The notes under the pieces were generated by a model that was not told where the DNA came from, ran no database searches, and saw only the letters and a program-made list of their open reading frames with translations. A stretch of 64,000 bases of DNA from Actinomadura graeca. GTDB taxonomy: Bacteria > Actinomycetota > Actinomycetes > Streptosporangiales > Streptosporangiaceae. Position 1 is the stretch's first letter. Each line of letters opens with the position of its first letter. Where the stretch lies: NCBI RefSeq assembly GCF_019175365.1, contig NZ_CP059572.1, forward strand, positions 3,410,001 through 3,474,000. The letters are read 5' to 3'. This document shows, piece by piece, positions 40,071 through 51,954 of this stretch. The translations under genes were made by a program, and so were the position numbers.

Positions 40071-41239
40071 CGCTTCTTCTCCCCCCAGCGCAGGTAGTCG
40101 GCCGCGTGGCGCGCGCGCTCGCGGACCTCGTCCAGGTCGCGGCCCAGCGCGGTGACGTGGCCGATCTTGCGGCCCGGCCGCACGTCCTTGCCGTAGAGGT
40201 GCACCTTGACGGCGGGATCGTGGGCCATCACGTGGATGTAGCGGCGGTAGACGTCCGGGTCGTCGCCGCCCAGCACGTTCGCCATGACCGTGCAGGGGGC
40301 CGTGGGCTCGGTGGACCCCAGGGGCAGGTCCAGGACGGCCCGCAGGTGCTGCTCGAACTGGGACGTGCGGGCGCCCTCGATCGTCCAGTGGCCGGAGTTG
40401 TGCGGCCGCATGGCCAGCTCGTTGACCAGCAGTCCGTCGCGGGTCTCGAACAGCTCCACCGCGAGCAGGCCGGTGACGCCGAGGCTGTCGGCCACGCCGA
40501 GCGCGAGGCGCTGCGCCTCGGCGGCCGTGTCCTCGTCCAGGCCGGGGGCCGGTGCGATCACCTCGGTGCAGATCCCGCCCTCCTGGACGGTCTCCACGAT
40601 CGGGTACGCGGCGCCCTGGCCGTACGGGGAGCGCGCGACCAGGGCGGCCAGCTCCCGCCTGAACGGGACGTGCCGCTCGACCATCAGGTCGACGCCCTCG
40701 GTGCGCAGCCTCCCGACCATCTCCGCCGTCTCGCGGTCGAGGGCCTCGGCGATCCAGACGCCCTTGCCGTCGTAGCCGCCCCGGGTGGCCTTGATGACGA
40801 GCGGCCAGCCGTGCTCCTCCGCGAACGCCTCCAGGAACGCCAGCGGCGCGGCGGGCGGGACGTGCGCGTAGGCGGGGCACGGTACGCCCAGGGCGCTGAG
40901 CCGGTCCCGCATGACGAGCTTGTCCTGCGCGTGGGCGAGGGCGGCCGCATCCGGACGGCACGGCACGCCCGACCGCTCCACCTTCTGGATGTGCGGCCCG
41001 GGGACGTGCTCGTGGTCGAAGGTGACCACGTCGCAGCCCTTGGCGAACGCGAGCAGGTCGTCCAGGGACCGGTCGTCGCCGATCCGGGCGTCCGCGACGA
41101 CCTTGGCCGCCGAGTCGCCGGCGGATCCGGCCAGCACGCGCAGCGGCACGCCCAGCGCGATCGCCGCCTGCTGGGTCATCCGGGCCAGCTGGCCGCCACC
41201 CGCCATCCCCACCACGGGCATGTCCACAGGATTCGTCAC
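40067..41239 (-). CDS. purK: 5-(carboxyamino)imidazole ribonucleotide synthase
   Basis: A 390-residue ATP-grasp enzyme that carboxylates AIR with bicarbonate and [16 protein letters not shown] at the N-terminus, FDHEHVP, the ATP-grasp stretch [19 protein letters not shown], and the metal-binding region [45 protein letters not shown] are diagnostic. GTG at 41239 opens the frame. An internal ATG (MPVVGMAG) is close to the fold start and remains possible. The four-base overlap shows coupling with purE. The 229-base gap to the divergent gtrA gene contains no gene and presumably both promoters. Confidence 0.95.
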   Translation of the reverse strand: MTNPVDMPVVGMAGGGQLARMTQQAAIALGVPLRVLAGSAGDSAAKVVADARIGDDRSLDDLLAFAKGCDVVTFDHEHVPGPHIQKVERSGVPCRPDAAALAHAQDKLVMRDRLSALGVPCPAYAHVPPAAPLAFLEAFAEEHGWPLVIKATRGGYDGKGVWIAEALDRETAEMVGRLRTEGVDLMVERHVPFRRELAALVARSPYGQGAAYPIVETVQEGGICTEVIAPAPGLDEDTAAEAQRLALGVADSLGVTGLLAVELFETRDGLLVNELAMRPHNSGHWTIEGARTSQFEQHLRAVLDLPLGSTEPTAPCTVMANVLGGDDPDVYRRYIHVMAHDPAVKVHLYGKDVRPGRKIGHVTALGRDLDEVRERARHAADYLRWGEKKR

Positions 41240-41467
41240 GTCAGAAGGCTACCGGCCACCCGGGTGCGAACGAATCGGCCGCCCCCCGCGTCCAATCGTG
41301 TGTGGGTCGTCCGGCAGGGGGGAGGGAAACGGCACGGACGGCCGGAAACGTTCATGTTCCGACGCCCCTGCGGCCACGTACGTCTATCCTCGTCAATACC
41401 TCCGCAGCCGCAGCCGCGCCACTGACGCGGTGCCCGTAGCCGAAGTCCGGAAGGACGGTTCCCCTTC

Positions 41468-42121
41468 GTGAGCCTGGTCGCCAATCTCCAACGGCAGTTC
41501 GCGCACCTGGTGCGCGAGCTCGCGAAGTTCGGCAGCGTCGGCGCCATCGCGTTCGTGATCACGGTCGCGCTCGGCAACGGGATGCACACCGGCCTGGGCA
41601 TGGGCCCGCTGACGTCCAACGGCATCGCCACGGTGGTCGCCACGACGTTCTCCTACCTGGCCAACCGCTACTGGACGTTCCGCCACCGCGACCGCACCGG
41701 CCTGGGACGCGAGTACGTGCTGTTCTTCGCGCTGAACGGCGTCGGGCTGGTGATCACCGAGCTGTTCATCGGGTTCACCCACTACGTGCTGGGGCTGGGC
41801 GACGCGATCTCCTACAACGTCTCGCTGGTGATCGGCACCGGCGTCGCGACGCTGTTCCGCTTCTGGTCGTACAAGAAGTGGGTGTTCCTGCCGACGACCT
41901 CCCCGCACGTGGACCCGGCGTCCGGCCTGCCCGAGGCGCCGCGCGAGCCCCATGGGCCGCACGAGCGTCCGGCGGCGGGCGGGCCCGCCGGAGAGGCGCC
42001 CGCCGGGGACGCGCCGGGCGTGCACCGCGCGGGGGGCCGCGGCGTCCCGTCCCACCGGCTCGGCCACCCGATCGACACGCACCCCGCCGGGGACTACGCC
42101 CAGTTCACCCGCTCCCGCTGA
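41468..42121 (+). CDS. GtrA family membrane protein
   Basis: A 217-residue protein with four membrane helices in residues about 17-140: LAKFGSVGAIAFVITVALG, SNGIATVVATTFSYLANRYWTF, YVLFFALNGVGLVITELFIGF and YNVSLVIGTGVATLFRFWSYKKWVF. The NRYWTFRHR loop and final FRFWSYKKWVF are hallmarks. The last 75 residues are a disordered Pro/Gly/His tail not typical of the family. GtrA proteins are thought to flip polyprenyl-phosphate sugars across the membrane, which would serve the lipid-linked-sugar glycosyltransferases in the envelope loci. GTG at 41468 follows AAGGA at a slightly long distance. Confidence 0.88.
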   Translation: MSLVANLQRQFAHLVRELAKFGSVGAIAFVITVALGNGMHTGLGMGPLTSNGIATVVATTFSYLANRYWTFRHRDRTGLGREYVLFFALNGVGLVITELFIGFTHYVLGLGDAISYNVSLVIGTGVATLFRFWSYKKWVFLPTTSPHVDPASGLPEAPREPHGPHERPAAGGPAGEAPAGDAPGVHRAGGRGVPSHRLGHPIDTHPAGDYAQFTRSR

Positions 42122-42140
42122 GCGGCACCGGGCGGCCCCG

Positions 42141-42162
42141 GGCGGCTCCTGAGCGGGCCGCC
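42141..42162. terminator. Hairpin between convergent gtrA-like and sensor kinase genes
   Basis: GGCGGC (42141-42146) and GCCGCC (42157-42162) with a 10-base loop in the 61-base convergent gap. The stem is short, so the call is tentative. Confidence 0.4.
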
Positions 42163-42182
42163 GGACGGACCCGGGCGTCGGC

Positions 42183-43457
42183 TCAGGCGGGCCCGATGAC
42201 CACGCGCTCGGACGCCAGGCGCGCGTCCGCGGCCTGGCGGAGGAACACGCCGAACACCGCCGGGCGGGCCTGGACGAGTTCCAGCCGCCCCCCGTCCACC
42301 ACGGCCAGCGAGCGGGCCAGGTAGAGCCCGAGGCCGGTGCCCTTGCCGCCGCTGACGCTGCGTTCGAAGATCCGGGGCTCCAGCTCGGGCGGGATGCCCG
42401 AGCCCTCGTCGCCGACCTCGACCACGACCGACCCGGCGCCGGGCTTGGTGTTGATCGTGACGGTGCCGGAGCCGTGCATGAGCGAGTTGTCCAGCAGCGT
42501 GGCGACGATCTGCGAGAGGCCCTCGGGGTTGGTCATGCCGACGAGGCCCTGCTCGCCGACCATCCGGACGTCGCGGCCGTCGCGGCGGAAGATGGGCCGC
42601 CACTCCTCGACCTGCTGGGCGATGATGTCGTCGACGGGCGAGGCGACCGCGCCGCCCGTGCGGTCGTGCCGGGCGCGGGCGAGGAGCTGCTCGACGACCG
42701 CGACGAGCCGCTCGGTCTGCGCGACGGCGGCGGCGCCCTCCTCCCGGACGACGTCGGGGTAGTCGGCGGCCTCGATCATCTCCTCCAGCCGCATCGACAG
42801 CGCGGTGAGCGGCGTGCGGAGCTGGTGGCTGGCGTCGGAGGCGAACTCGCGGCTCGCGGCCAGCAGGTCGGCGATCCGGACGGCGCTGCGGTCGAGCACC
42901 TCGGCGACGCGGTCCACCTCGGGGATGCCGTAGCGGCGGCGGCGCGGGCGGGCCTTGCCGGTGCCGAGCCGGTCGGCGGTCTCGGCGAGGTCGATCAGCG
43001 GGAGGGTCAGCTTGCGGGCCTGGAACATCGCGAGGCCGACGGTGACGGCGACGCCGAACAGCGCGAGGCTGCCGATCAGGACGAGCAGCCGCACCGCCCC
43101 GTCCTGCACCTCGGCTGCCGGGCGCGACACCCGCACCGTGACCCCGGCCCCGGACGCGGCGGCCTCCAGCATCCGCTCCCGGCCGGGCCGCCCGCCGGCG
43201 AGGACCGTCCGGCCGTCCGGCAGGGTGATGGCGATATACCGGCCGGGATACTCCTGGGCGATCTTGTCGGCGGCCAGGGGCTGGCGTGTCTGGAGGCTGT
43301 AGCCGACGCCGCCGACGATGGCGGACGCCTCCCGGTCGAGCGCCTGCGCGGCCTGCTCGTAGATGAGCTTGTGGGTGGCGAAGGCGAGGGGTATGCCGAG
43401 CAGCAGTATCGCGACGACCGCCACCGCGAGCGTCGACAGCAGGAGTCGGCGCCTCAT
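42183..43457 (-). CDS. Sensor histidine kinase of an OmpR-type two-component system
   Basis: A 424-residue membrane kinase. TM1 is about 6-27, a small extracytoplasmic sensor spans 28-120 and TM2 is about 122-145. A HAMP region follows to about 200, then the HisKA box FASDASHQLRTPLTAL with phospho-acceptor H211. The ATPase domain has the N box (TLLDNSLMHG), G1 box (VGDEGSGIPPEL) and G2 box (GGKGTGLGLYLAR). The sensed signal cannot be inferred. It lies 96 bases after the response regulator on the same strand, and the pair is presumably co-transcribed. It ends at the convergent GtrA gene. Confidence 0.93.
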   Translation of the reverse strand: MRRRLLLSTLAVAVVAILLLGIPLAFATHKLIYEQAAQALDREASAIVGGVGYSLQTRQPLAADKIAQEYPGRYIAITLPDGRTVLAGGRPGRERMLEAAASGAGVTVRVSRPAAEVQDGAVRLLVLIGSLALFGVAVTVGLAMFQARKLTLPLIDLAETADRLGTGKARPRRRRYGIPEVDRVAEVLDRSAVRIADLLAASREFASDASHQLRTPLTALSMRLEEMIEAADYPDVVREEGAAAVAQTERLVAVVEQLLARARHDRTGGAVASPVDDIIAQQVEEWRPIFRRDGRDVRMVGEQGLVGMTNPEGLSQIVATLLDNSLMHGSGTVTINTKPGAGSVVVEVGDEGSGIPPELEPRIFERSVSGGKGTGLGLYLARSLAVVDGGRLELVQARPAVFGVFLRQAADARLASERVVIGPA

Positions 43458-43553
43458 CAGGGCTCCTTGGAGGGTGTGGCCACGGCCGCGCGACGTCCCC
43501 CCGGGCCTCTCGGGAAGGCCCGGGGACGGTCCGCCCGACCATGGCGGCCGGGA

Positions 43554-44225
43554 CTAGTCGCCGCGCTCGAACCGGAAGCCGACGCCCCGCACGGTGGTGA
43601 TGTAGCGGGGACTGCCGGCGTCGTCGCCGAGTTTGCGGCGCAGCCAGGAAATGTGCATGTCGAGCGTCTTGGTCGAGCCCCACCAGTTGGTGTCCCACAC
43701 CTCGCGCATGATCTGCTCGCGGGTGACGACCTTGCCCGCGTCGCGGACGAGGACGCGCAGCAGGTCGAACTCCTTGGTGGTGAGCTGGAGCTCCTGCTCG
43801 CCCATCCAGGCGCGGCGCGACTCGGCGTCGATCCGCACCCCCTGGACGATCGGGGTCTCGGTGCTGCCCCGGCGCAGCAGCGCCCGCACCCGGGCGAGCA
43901 GCTCGGCCAGCCGGAACGGCTTGGTCACGTAGTCGTCGGCGCCCGCGTCGAGCCCGACGACGGTGTCGACCTCGTCGGCGCGGGCGGTCAGGATCAGTAT
44001 GGGGACACCGTGCCCCTCGGCGCGCACCCGGCGGGCCACTTCGAGGCCGTCCAGCTCGGGCAGTCCCAGGTCCAGGACGATGAGGTCGACACCGCCGCCG
44101 AGCGCCCGCTCCAGGGCCTGCGGTCCGTCCGGGCTGACTTCGACGGTGTACCCCTCGCGACGGAGCGCGCGGGCGAGAGGCTCGGAGATGGACGTGTCGT
44201 CCTCGGCGAGCAGTACTGAGGTCAT
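43554..44225 (-). CDS. OmpR/PhoB-family response regulator
   Basis: A 223-residue regulator. The receiver domain has the acidic pocket ED8-D10, phospho-acceptor D52 (LIVLDLGLPELDG), the conserved LTARAD threonine and the YVTKPF lysine. The C-terminal winged helix (about 125-220) includes LTTKEFDLLRVLV, VWDTNWWGSTKTLDMHISWLRRKLGDD and YITTVRGVGFRFE. The ATG at 44225 is used because earlier in-frame codons read through an AT-rich promoter region. It is cognate to the kinase downstream. Targets are unknown; the 150-base upstream gap, AT-rich by local standards, contains its promoter and no gene. Confidence 0.94.
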   Translation of the reverse strand: MTSVLLAEDDTSISEPLARALRREGYTVEVSPDGPQALERALGGGVDLIVLDLGLPELDGLEVARRVRAEGHGVPILILTARADEVDTVVGLDAGADDYVTKPFRLAELLARVRALLRRGSTETPIVQGVRIDAESRRAWMGEQELQLTTKEFDLLRVLVRDAGKVVTREQIMREVWDTNWWGSTKTLDMHISWLRRKLGDDAGSPRYITTVRGVGFRFERGD

Positions 44226-44351
44226 GGACCGATCGTATGACCATTCTTGAACATTGCCCCGCCGCCGCCGCGCTCTTGACCTGCGGTTTGCCACTCGTAG
44301 TACATCCTCGAACACCACCATTTCGGGTAGTTTTCTGATGTAAACGTGCAT

Positions 44352-44368
44352 GTCACCCGCGTGGTGAC
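44352..44368 (-). terminator. Hairpin downstream of treZ
   Basis: GTCACC (44352-44357) and GGTGAC (44363-44368) form a hairpin just after the treZ stop. No T-run follows. It could end the tre operon or act as an operator for the response regulator promoter downstream. Confidence 0.4.
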
Positions 44369-44376
44369 TCCCTTGG

Positions 44377-46155
44377 TCAGCCGAGGACCGCGACCGACGC
44401 GCCCGGAAGGGACACCACGGCGGTTCGAGAATCGCCGTTGACGCCCTTTTCCGCGGTGATCGCCGGATTCGAGGCGAGCAGCAGCCGGGGCTCGGGGAGG
44501 CCGGTCACGTCCAGCCGGACCGGGCCGCCGCCCAGGTTCGCCGCGACGCACACGCCGCCGCGGCGCATCGTCAGGTGGCGCTCGCCCTCGGTGGTCTCCA
44601 CGACCTCGACGGCCATGGCCGCGGGGCCCGGGTCGTTCAGCTCCGGCCTGGCGCGCCGGAGCGCGATCAGGGCCTGATGCCATTCGAGCAGGTCACGATG
44701 GGGATGACGGCCGGGCTCGGCCCAGTCGAGGACCGAACTCCGGAAGGTGTCCACAGCCTGTGGATCGGGGACGCCGCCCGTCCAGCCGTGGCGGGAGAAC
44801 TCCCTGCGGCGGCCCTCGCTCACCGCTTGCGCCAGCGCCGGGTCCACGTGGTCGGTGAAGTAGCACCACGGGGTGGACGCGCCCCATTCCTCCCCCATGA
44901 AGAGCATGGGCGTGAACGGCGCGAGCAACAGCAGCGCCGCTCCGACCTTCAGCAGGTCCGGCGAAAGCGTCGCGCCGACACGATCCCCGGACGCGCGATT
45001 TCCCACCTGATCGTGGTTCTGCAGAAAACCCAGGAAGCGGTGCGCGGGAGTGGTTCGCACGTCCACAGGACGGCCGTGGTGCCGTCCCCGATACGTCGAC
45101 ATGGTGCCGTCATGGACGAATACCTTCGTCAGGGCTTTCTTCAGTATCTCCAATGCACCGAAATCGCAGTAGTAGCCCTGTCTCTCACCTGTCAGCGCCG
45201 CATGCAGGGCGTGATGGAAGTCGTCGTTCCACTGCGCGTCGAGCCCGTAGCCGCCGGCCTCCCTGGAGGCCACCAGCCGCGGGTCGTTCAGGTCGGACTC
45301 GGCGATGAGGAACAGCTCACGCCCCACGTGGGCCGACAGCGCCGCCACCGCGTCCGCCAGTTCCTCCAGTATGTGCACGGCGCGGTGGTCGGCGATGGCG
45401 TGGACGGCGTCCAGACGCAGCCCGTCCAAGTGGTAGTCCCGCAGCCACATCAGCGCGTTCTGCACGACGAACGCGCGGACCTCGTCCGAGCCCTCCTGGT
45501 CGAAGTTCACCGCTTGGCCCCAGGGGGTGGTGTGGGCGGCGGTGAAGTACGGCCCGTAGGAGGCGAGGCGGTTCCCGTCCGGGCCCAGGTGGTTGTAGAC
45601 GACGTCCAAGACGACGGCGAGGCCATGGGCGTGTGCGGCGTTCACGAAGCGTTTCAGCCCGTCCGGGCCGCCGTAGGGCTCGTGCGGCGCCCACAGGTGG
45701 ACGCCGTCGTATCCCCAACCATGGTGGCCGGGGAACGAAGCGACGGGCAGAAGCTCGACCGTGTCGATCCCCAGGGAGACCAGATGCGGAAGGCGTTCGA
45801 CGGCCGCATCGAAGGTTCCTTCGGGGGTGAACGTGCCGACGTGCAGTTCGTACAGGACGCTGCCGGGAAGGGGCCGTCCGTGCCAGTGGCCGTCGCTCCA
45901 GATGAACCCGTTGTGGTCGTACACACGGCTCTGCCCGTGCACGCCATGCGGCTGCCAGAGGGAACGAGGGTCCGGCAAGACCTCATCGGCTCCGTCCAAG
46001 ACGAAGCCGTAGTCCGTGCCGTGCTCCGCGGTCGGAACGTCCGCGTACCACCAGCCGGGACGTCCTTCTAGAGCGTTCATGGGGTACGGGTCGCCGCCCG
46101 CCACCACACCGATCCGCCGGACGTCCGGCGCCCACACCTCGAAGCGCGCGCTCAC
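44377..46155 (-). CDS. treZ: Malto-oligosyltrehalose trehalohydrolase
   Basis: A 592-residue GH13 enzyme that cuts trehalose from maltooligosyl-trehalose made by TreY. An N-terminal CBM48-like beta domain (RFEVWAPDVRRIGVVAGG) is followed by the barrel: VLYELHVGTFTPEGTF, GIDTVELLPVASFPGHHGWGYDG, VVLDVVYNHLGPDGNRL, catalytic DGLRLDAVHAI (nucleophile Asp), LIAESDLNDPR (acid Glu) and FLQNHDQVGNRA. A short beta domain ends the protein. GTG at 46155 overlaps the treY stop as GTGA. It is the third gene of the treX-treY-treZ operon, converting glycogen or maltodextrin to trehalose as an osmolyte and spore protectant. Confidence 0.95.
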   Translation of the reverse strand: MSARFEVWAPDVRRIGVVAGGDPYPMNALEGRPGWWYADVPTAEHGTDYGFVLDGADEVLPDPRSLWQPHGVHGQSRVYDHNGFIWSDGHWHGRPLPGSVLYELHVGTFTPEGTFDAAVERLPHLVSLGIDTVELLPVASFPGHHGWGYDGVHLWAPHEPYGGPDGLKRFVNAAHAHGLAVVLDVVYNHLGPDGNRLASYGPYFTAAHTTPWGQAVNFDQEGSDEVRAFVVQNALMWLRDYHLDGLRLDAVHAIADHRAVHILEELADAVAALSAHVGRELFLIAESDLNDPRLVASREAGGYGLDAQWNDDFHHALHAALTGERQGYYCDFGALEILKKALTKVFVHDGTMSTYRGRHHGRPVDVRTTPAHRFLGFLQNHDQVGNRASGDRVGATLSPDLLKVGAALLLLAPFTPMLFMGEEWGASTPWCYFTDHVDPALAQAVSEGRRREFSRHGWTGGVPDPQAVDTFRSSVLDWAEPGRHPHRDLLEWHQALIALRRARPELNDPGPAAMAVEVVETTEGERHLTMRRGGVCVAANLGGGPVRLDVTGLPEPRLLLASNPAITAEKGVNGDSRTAVVSLPGASVAVLG

Positions 46156-48570
46156 CGGTCGATCTCCCTCGGGACCAGCAGCGCGACGGGCAGGTGGGCG
46201 AACAGGCGGGCGGCGTCGAGGCCGGGGCCCCACAGCGTCGCGCCGGTCAGGACGTCCCGCCAGCCCTGGCGGCCGACGTCCACCGTCGTCCCGGCCCAGC
46301 CGCCGCGGCGCTCCAGGCCCACCGGCAGGCGCGTCGCGACCGCGACGGCGCCGCCGCGGGCGAACGCCACGACGTGCTCGGCGGCGGGACCGTGCGCCGC
46401 GACGGGCTCATGCCGGGCGCCGGGGCCGAACCACTCGGGACGCGACCGGCGCAGCCGCAGCGTCCGGGAGGTGACCAGGAGCTTCTCGTCGTCCACGTCC
46501 TTCGGCTGCCGGCCGGTGTCGAGCCGGAACAGCCGCTCGCGGCGGCGCCCGTAGTCCACCGGCCGCCGGTTGTCCGGGTCGACGAGCGAGAGGCCGGTCA
46601 GCTCGCAGCCCTGGTAGACGTCCGGGACGCCCGGCATGGCGAGCTGCACGAGCTTCTGCCCCAGCGCGTTCACCCGCGCGTACGGGGCGAGCCGCCGCAC
46701 GAACGACGTCATGTCCGTGACGAGGTCGGCGTCGTCCAGGACACGCCGTGCGTAGGCGAGGACGGCCTCCTCGTAGGCGGCGTCCCCGTCCACCCACGAC
46801 GTGCGGGTCTTGGCCTCGCGCATCGCCTTGAGGAGGAACTCCGCCAGCCGGTCGTAGGTGAGCGGCCATGCGCCCACGAGCGTCTGCCACAGCAGGTATT
46901 CCAGGTCCGGTTCCAGCGGCGACGCATCCGGGCCCCACCAGTTCCACCACCTGACCACGGCCTGCGCCCACTCCCCCGGGAGCTCCGCCAGGACCGCCAG
47001 CCACGCGCGCACGTCCTCCTCGCGCTTGGTGTCGTGCGTGGACAGCGTGGTCATCGTCGACGGCCGGTCACGCGCCAGCCGGATGCAGTGCGCGTGGAAA
47101 TCGGCCGCGTGCACGGAGAACCGGCCGGGCGCGCCGCCGACCTCGTTGAGCGCGGCCATCCGGTTCCACCGGTAGAACGCCGTGTCCTCCACGCCCTTGG
47201 CCGCCAGTGGCGCCGCCGTCTGCTGGAACCGGATGATGAACTCGGCGTCCGTGGTCTCACCCCGTCCCAACGCCAGCGACAGGACCGTCTCCAGGTCCGG
47301 ATGGAGTTCTTTAGGCAGATGCCCGCGCGCGCGCCGCGCGGCCTCCTCCAGCACCTGGACGGCCTGCGGCGGCGCGTCCTCGCCTGGGACGACGTAGGCG
47401 CGGTAAACCGGCATGGCCACCAGGAGCTCCACGAGCGCGCGCTCCAGGCCCGGACGGTCCGTCCCGGCGACCCTGCGCAGGACGCGCAGCAGCCGGTCGA
47501 TCTCCGGCCTCAGCCCGTGCTCGGCCGCGTGCAGGCGCCCGGCCCGCTCGACCTCCTCGAACCCGTCCGGCCCGCCGGTCAGGGAGACGTAGAGGTCGGT
47601 GAGCGGCTTCTCCCCGTCCGGGTCGACGAACAGCCCGCCGACCATGCCGAGCGAGTCGTACCCGGTGGTGCCCGCGCACGGCCAGTCCGCCGGGAGCCGC
47701 TCCTCGCCTTCGGTGATCTTCTCGACGAGCACCCAGCCGTCCGGCGCGGCCTCGGCCAGCCGCCGCAGATAGCCGCGCGGGTCGGCGAGCCCGTCGGGAT
47801 GGTCGATCCGCAGGCCGTCCACCTGCCCGTCCGCGACCAGGCGGAGCAGCAGCGCGTGCGTGCGGTCGAACACCTCCGGCTCCTCCTGGCGCAGGCCGAT
47901 CAGTCCGGAGATGTCGAAGAACCGCCGGTAGTTCGGCTCGCCGTCGCCCGGCAGGACGATCCTCCCTCCGCCCGCGTCCCAGTCGACGTCGAACCACCGC
48001 GCGTACGGCGACGACGGCCCCTCCGCGAGCACCGCGGCCAGGGGCGCGTTCAGGTCGCGCCGCTCCGGGACCGCCATGTGGTTGGGCACGACGTCCACGA
48101 GCAGGCGCAGCCCGTGCGCGCGGAACCGGGCCGCCATCGCGCCGAACGCCTCCGGGCCGCCGAGCTCGTCCGAGAGCCGGGCGTGGTCCACGACGTCGTA
48201 GCCGTGCGTGGACCCGGGGGCGGCCTGGAGTATCGGCGACAGGTACACGTGCGACACGCCAAGGGCCGCGAGGTACGGCGCAAGGGCGGAGGCTTCGGCG
48301 AAGCCGAAATGACCGTCCGGCGTGCCGCGGAGCTGGAGCCGGTAGGTCCCTGATGGGGGTGCGGCGAAGTCGTCCTCCGCCGGTACGGCCTCCTCGGCCG
48401 TGTGTTCCTCGGACACTGTTTCCTCGGGGGGTTCGTCGTCGGGGAGCGGTTCCTCGATGACGGGCTCGGCGGGCTCGGCGGCCTCGGCCACGGCATCCGG
48501 CACGGCATCGTCGAACTGGACATCGTCGAACAGCGCTTTTTCGAACAGGGCATCATCGGGCGGGGCATCG

Positions 48571-48578
<8 letters not shown>
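46152..48578 (-). CDS. treY: Maltooligosyl trehalose synthase with acidic N-terminal extension
   Basis: An 808-residue GH13 intramolecular transglucosylase that turns the reducing-end glucose of maltodextrins into a trehalose unit. TYRLQLRGTPDGHFGFAEA marks the start of the catalytic fold at about residue 76. VSHVYLSPILQAAPGSTHGYDVVD, DGLRIDHPDGLADPRGYL with the nucleophile, VEKITEGEERLP and STHDTKREEDVRAWL follow. The first 75 residues are an unusual, highly acidic segment with FDD, EPAEP and EEA repeats, normally absent. GTG at 48578 overlaps the treX stop by eight bases, so the extension is translated if that start is used; no good internal start is seen before residue 76. Confidence 0.94.
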
Positions 48579-50757
<2,179 letters not shown>

Positions 50758-50858
50758 TGTCCCGCCTTCCGTCCTAATGCGACGAAAGCCCTTCCCCCTG
50801 AGGGTTGGCTCACACCGGACAGGGGGTCACTGGCCAGATCGGACGGCAGTGGGTTACC

Positions 50859-50877
50859 TTAGGGGAGCCTTACCTTA
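50859..50877. promoter_or_regulatory. Iron box (DtxR/IdeR-type) upstream of bfd
   Basis: The 19-base site read on the minus strand matches the actinobacterial iron-box pattern TTAGGTTAGGCTMACCTAA at about 16 of 19 positions, with the TAAGG and CCTAA flanks kept. It lies 75 bases upstream of the bfd start and 100 bases from the divergent treX start. Confidence 0.72.
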
Positions 50878-50951
50878 TTGAGGATGCCCTAAGCCCGCAG
50901 CTCACGGGCGTCCAGCCTGTCAAGTAGCCCGCACGAGAGGTCCCCCACCGG

Positions 50952-51254
50952 ATGTACGTCTGCGTCTGCAACGCCGTCACGGAGGACGACGTTCACAGCT
51001 GCATGGCGAAAGGCGCCTGCACGACCGCCAAGCAGGTCAAGGCGGCCTGCGGCATGCTGCCCGGCTGCGGCTCCTGCACCAAGCGCATCCACGCCATGGT
51101 CAGCGAGTACCGCACCGCGAGCGAGCTGGCGGACGCCCTCACCGGCGGGCCCCTCCCCTTCACGGCCGTCCCGGATCCCGCCCCGGCGGCCGTCCCCGCA
51201 CCGATCCTGACGCAGGACACCGAAAGGGGAGCCGCGCCGCCGACCGCCGCCTGA
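50952..51254 (+). CDS. bfd: Bacterioferritin-associated ferredoxin
   Basis: A 100-residue [2Fe-2S] protein that delivers electrons to bacterioferritin to release stored iron. The ligands are C4 and C6 (YVCVCNAV) and C39 and C42 (LPGCGSC), matching the usual Bfd spacing; three further cysteines (17, 23, 33) are present. The family fold ends at about residue 65. The remaining 35 residues are a Pro/Ala tail of the kind common in actinobacteria. The ATG at 50952 follows GAGAGG. The iron box upstream suggests repression under iron sufficiency by a DtxR-family regulator. A hairpin separates it from bfr. Confidence 0.93.
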   Translation: MYVCVCNAVTEDDVHSCMAKGACTTAKQVKAACGMLPGCGSCTKRIHAMVSEYRTASELADALTGGPLPFTAVPDPAPAAVPAPILTQDTERGAAPPTAA

Positions 51255-51271
51255 GCACGGGTTTCCGGTCA

Positions 51272-51314
51272 CCCGTACGGCCTGCCACACCAGGGCGGAC
51301 ACGCGCCGTACGGG
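51272..51314 (+). terminator. Long-loop hairpin between bfd and bfr
   Basis: CCCGTACGGC (51272-51281) and GCCGTACGGG (51305-51314) are perfectly complementary across a 23-base loop, and each arm contains the palindrome CCGTACGG. It could attenuate read-through from bfd into bfr, or bind a regulator as two half-sites. Confidence 0.5.
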
Positions 51315-51360
51315 GGTCAGTGCTGTCCACAACCCGCGGGCCATGGAAGCATGGGGCGAT

Positions 51361-51858
51361 ATGGAAGGCGACAAGGACATCATCGCTCTGCTGAACGAGC
51401 AGCTCACCGCCGAGCTGACCGCGATCAACCAGTACTTCCTGCATGCCAAGATGCAGCAGAACTGGGGCTACACGCGGATCGCACGGCACACCCGCGACGA
51501 GTCGATCGACGAGATGCGGCACGCCGAGCGGCTGACCGACCGGATCCTGTTCCTGGAGGGACTGCCGAACTACCAGAAGCTCGGCACCCTCCGCATCGGC
51601 CAGACCGTCTTCGAGCAGCTGGAGGCGGACCTCCAGGTCGAACTGGAGGCCGTGGCACGCCTGCGCCCCGGCGTCGAGCTGATGCGCTCACGCGGCGACA
51701 TCACCTCCGCGCGGATCTTCGAGGAGATCCTCGCCGACGAGGAACAGCACATCGACTACCTGGAGACCGAGATCGCCCTCGTCCGGGCCCTGGGCGAGCA
51801 GAACTACCTCCAGCGCCTCACCGACTCCCCCGGTGAAGACGGCCCGAGCCCCATCTAG
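51361..51858 (+). CDS. bfr: Bacterioferritin (haem-containing, ferroxidase-active)
   Basis: A 165-residue iron-storage subunit that assembles into a 24-mer shell. From the ATG at 51361, the E. coli numbering is reproduced exactly: ferroxidase ligands E18, E51, H54, E94, E127 and H130, and haem ligand M52 (IDEMRHAERLTDRILFLEG). NEQLTAELTAINQYFLHAKMQQNWG is the family start, which rules out the in-frame ATG at 51343. It lies 106 bases after bfd, separated by a hairpin; no second iron box is evident, so it may be expressed when iron is plentiful while bfd is repressed. A strong terminator closes it. Confidence 0.96.
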   Translation: MEGDKDIIALLNEQLTAELTAINQYFLHAKMQQNWGYTRIARHTRDESIDEMRHAERLTDRILFLEGLPNYQKLGTLRIGQTVFEQLEADLQVELEAVARLRPGVELMRSRGDITSARIFEEILADEEQHIDYLETEIALVRALGEQNYLQRLTDSPGEDGPSPI

Positions 51859-51885
51859 CCCGACCGCGCCTGTGCGAGCGATCAT

Positions 51886-51923
51886 CCCGCGTGAGGCCCG
51901 CCTCCGGCATCGCCTCACGCGGG
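51886..51923. terminator. Bidirectional terminator between bfr and the cyclase gene
   Basis: CCCGCGTGAGGC (51886-51897) and GCCTCACGCGGG (51912-51923) are a perfect 12-bp stem with a 14-base loop between convergent genes. Confidence 0.9.
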
Positions 51924-51954
51924 TTCGCCCGGCCACCGGCGGGCTCCGCGCAGG

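Noticed and set aside
51343..51360. Upstream ATG of bfr as the real start
   Set aside because: Only the ATG at 51361 reproduces exact bacterioferritin residue numbering for all metal and haem ligands.
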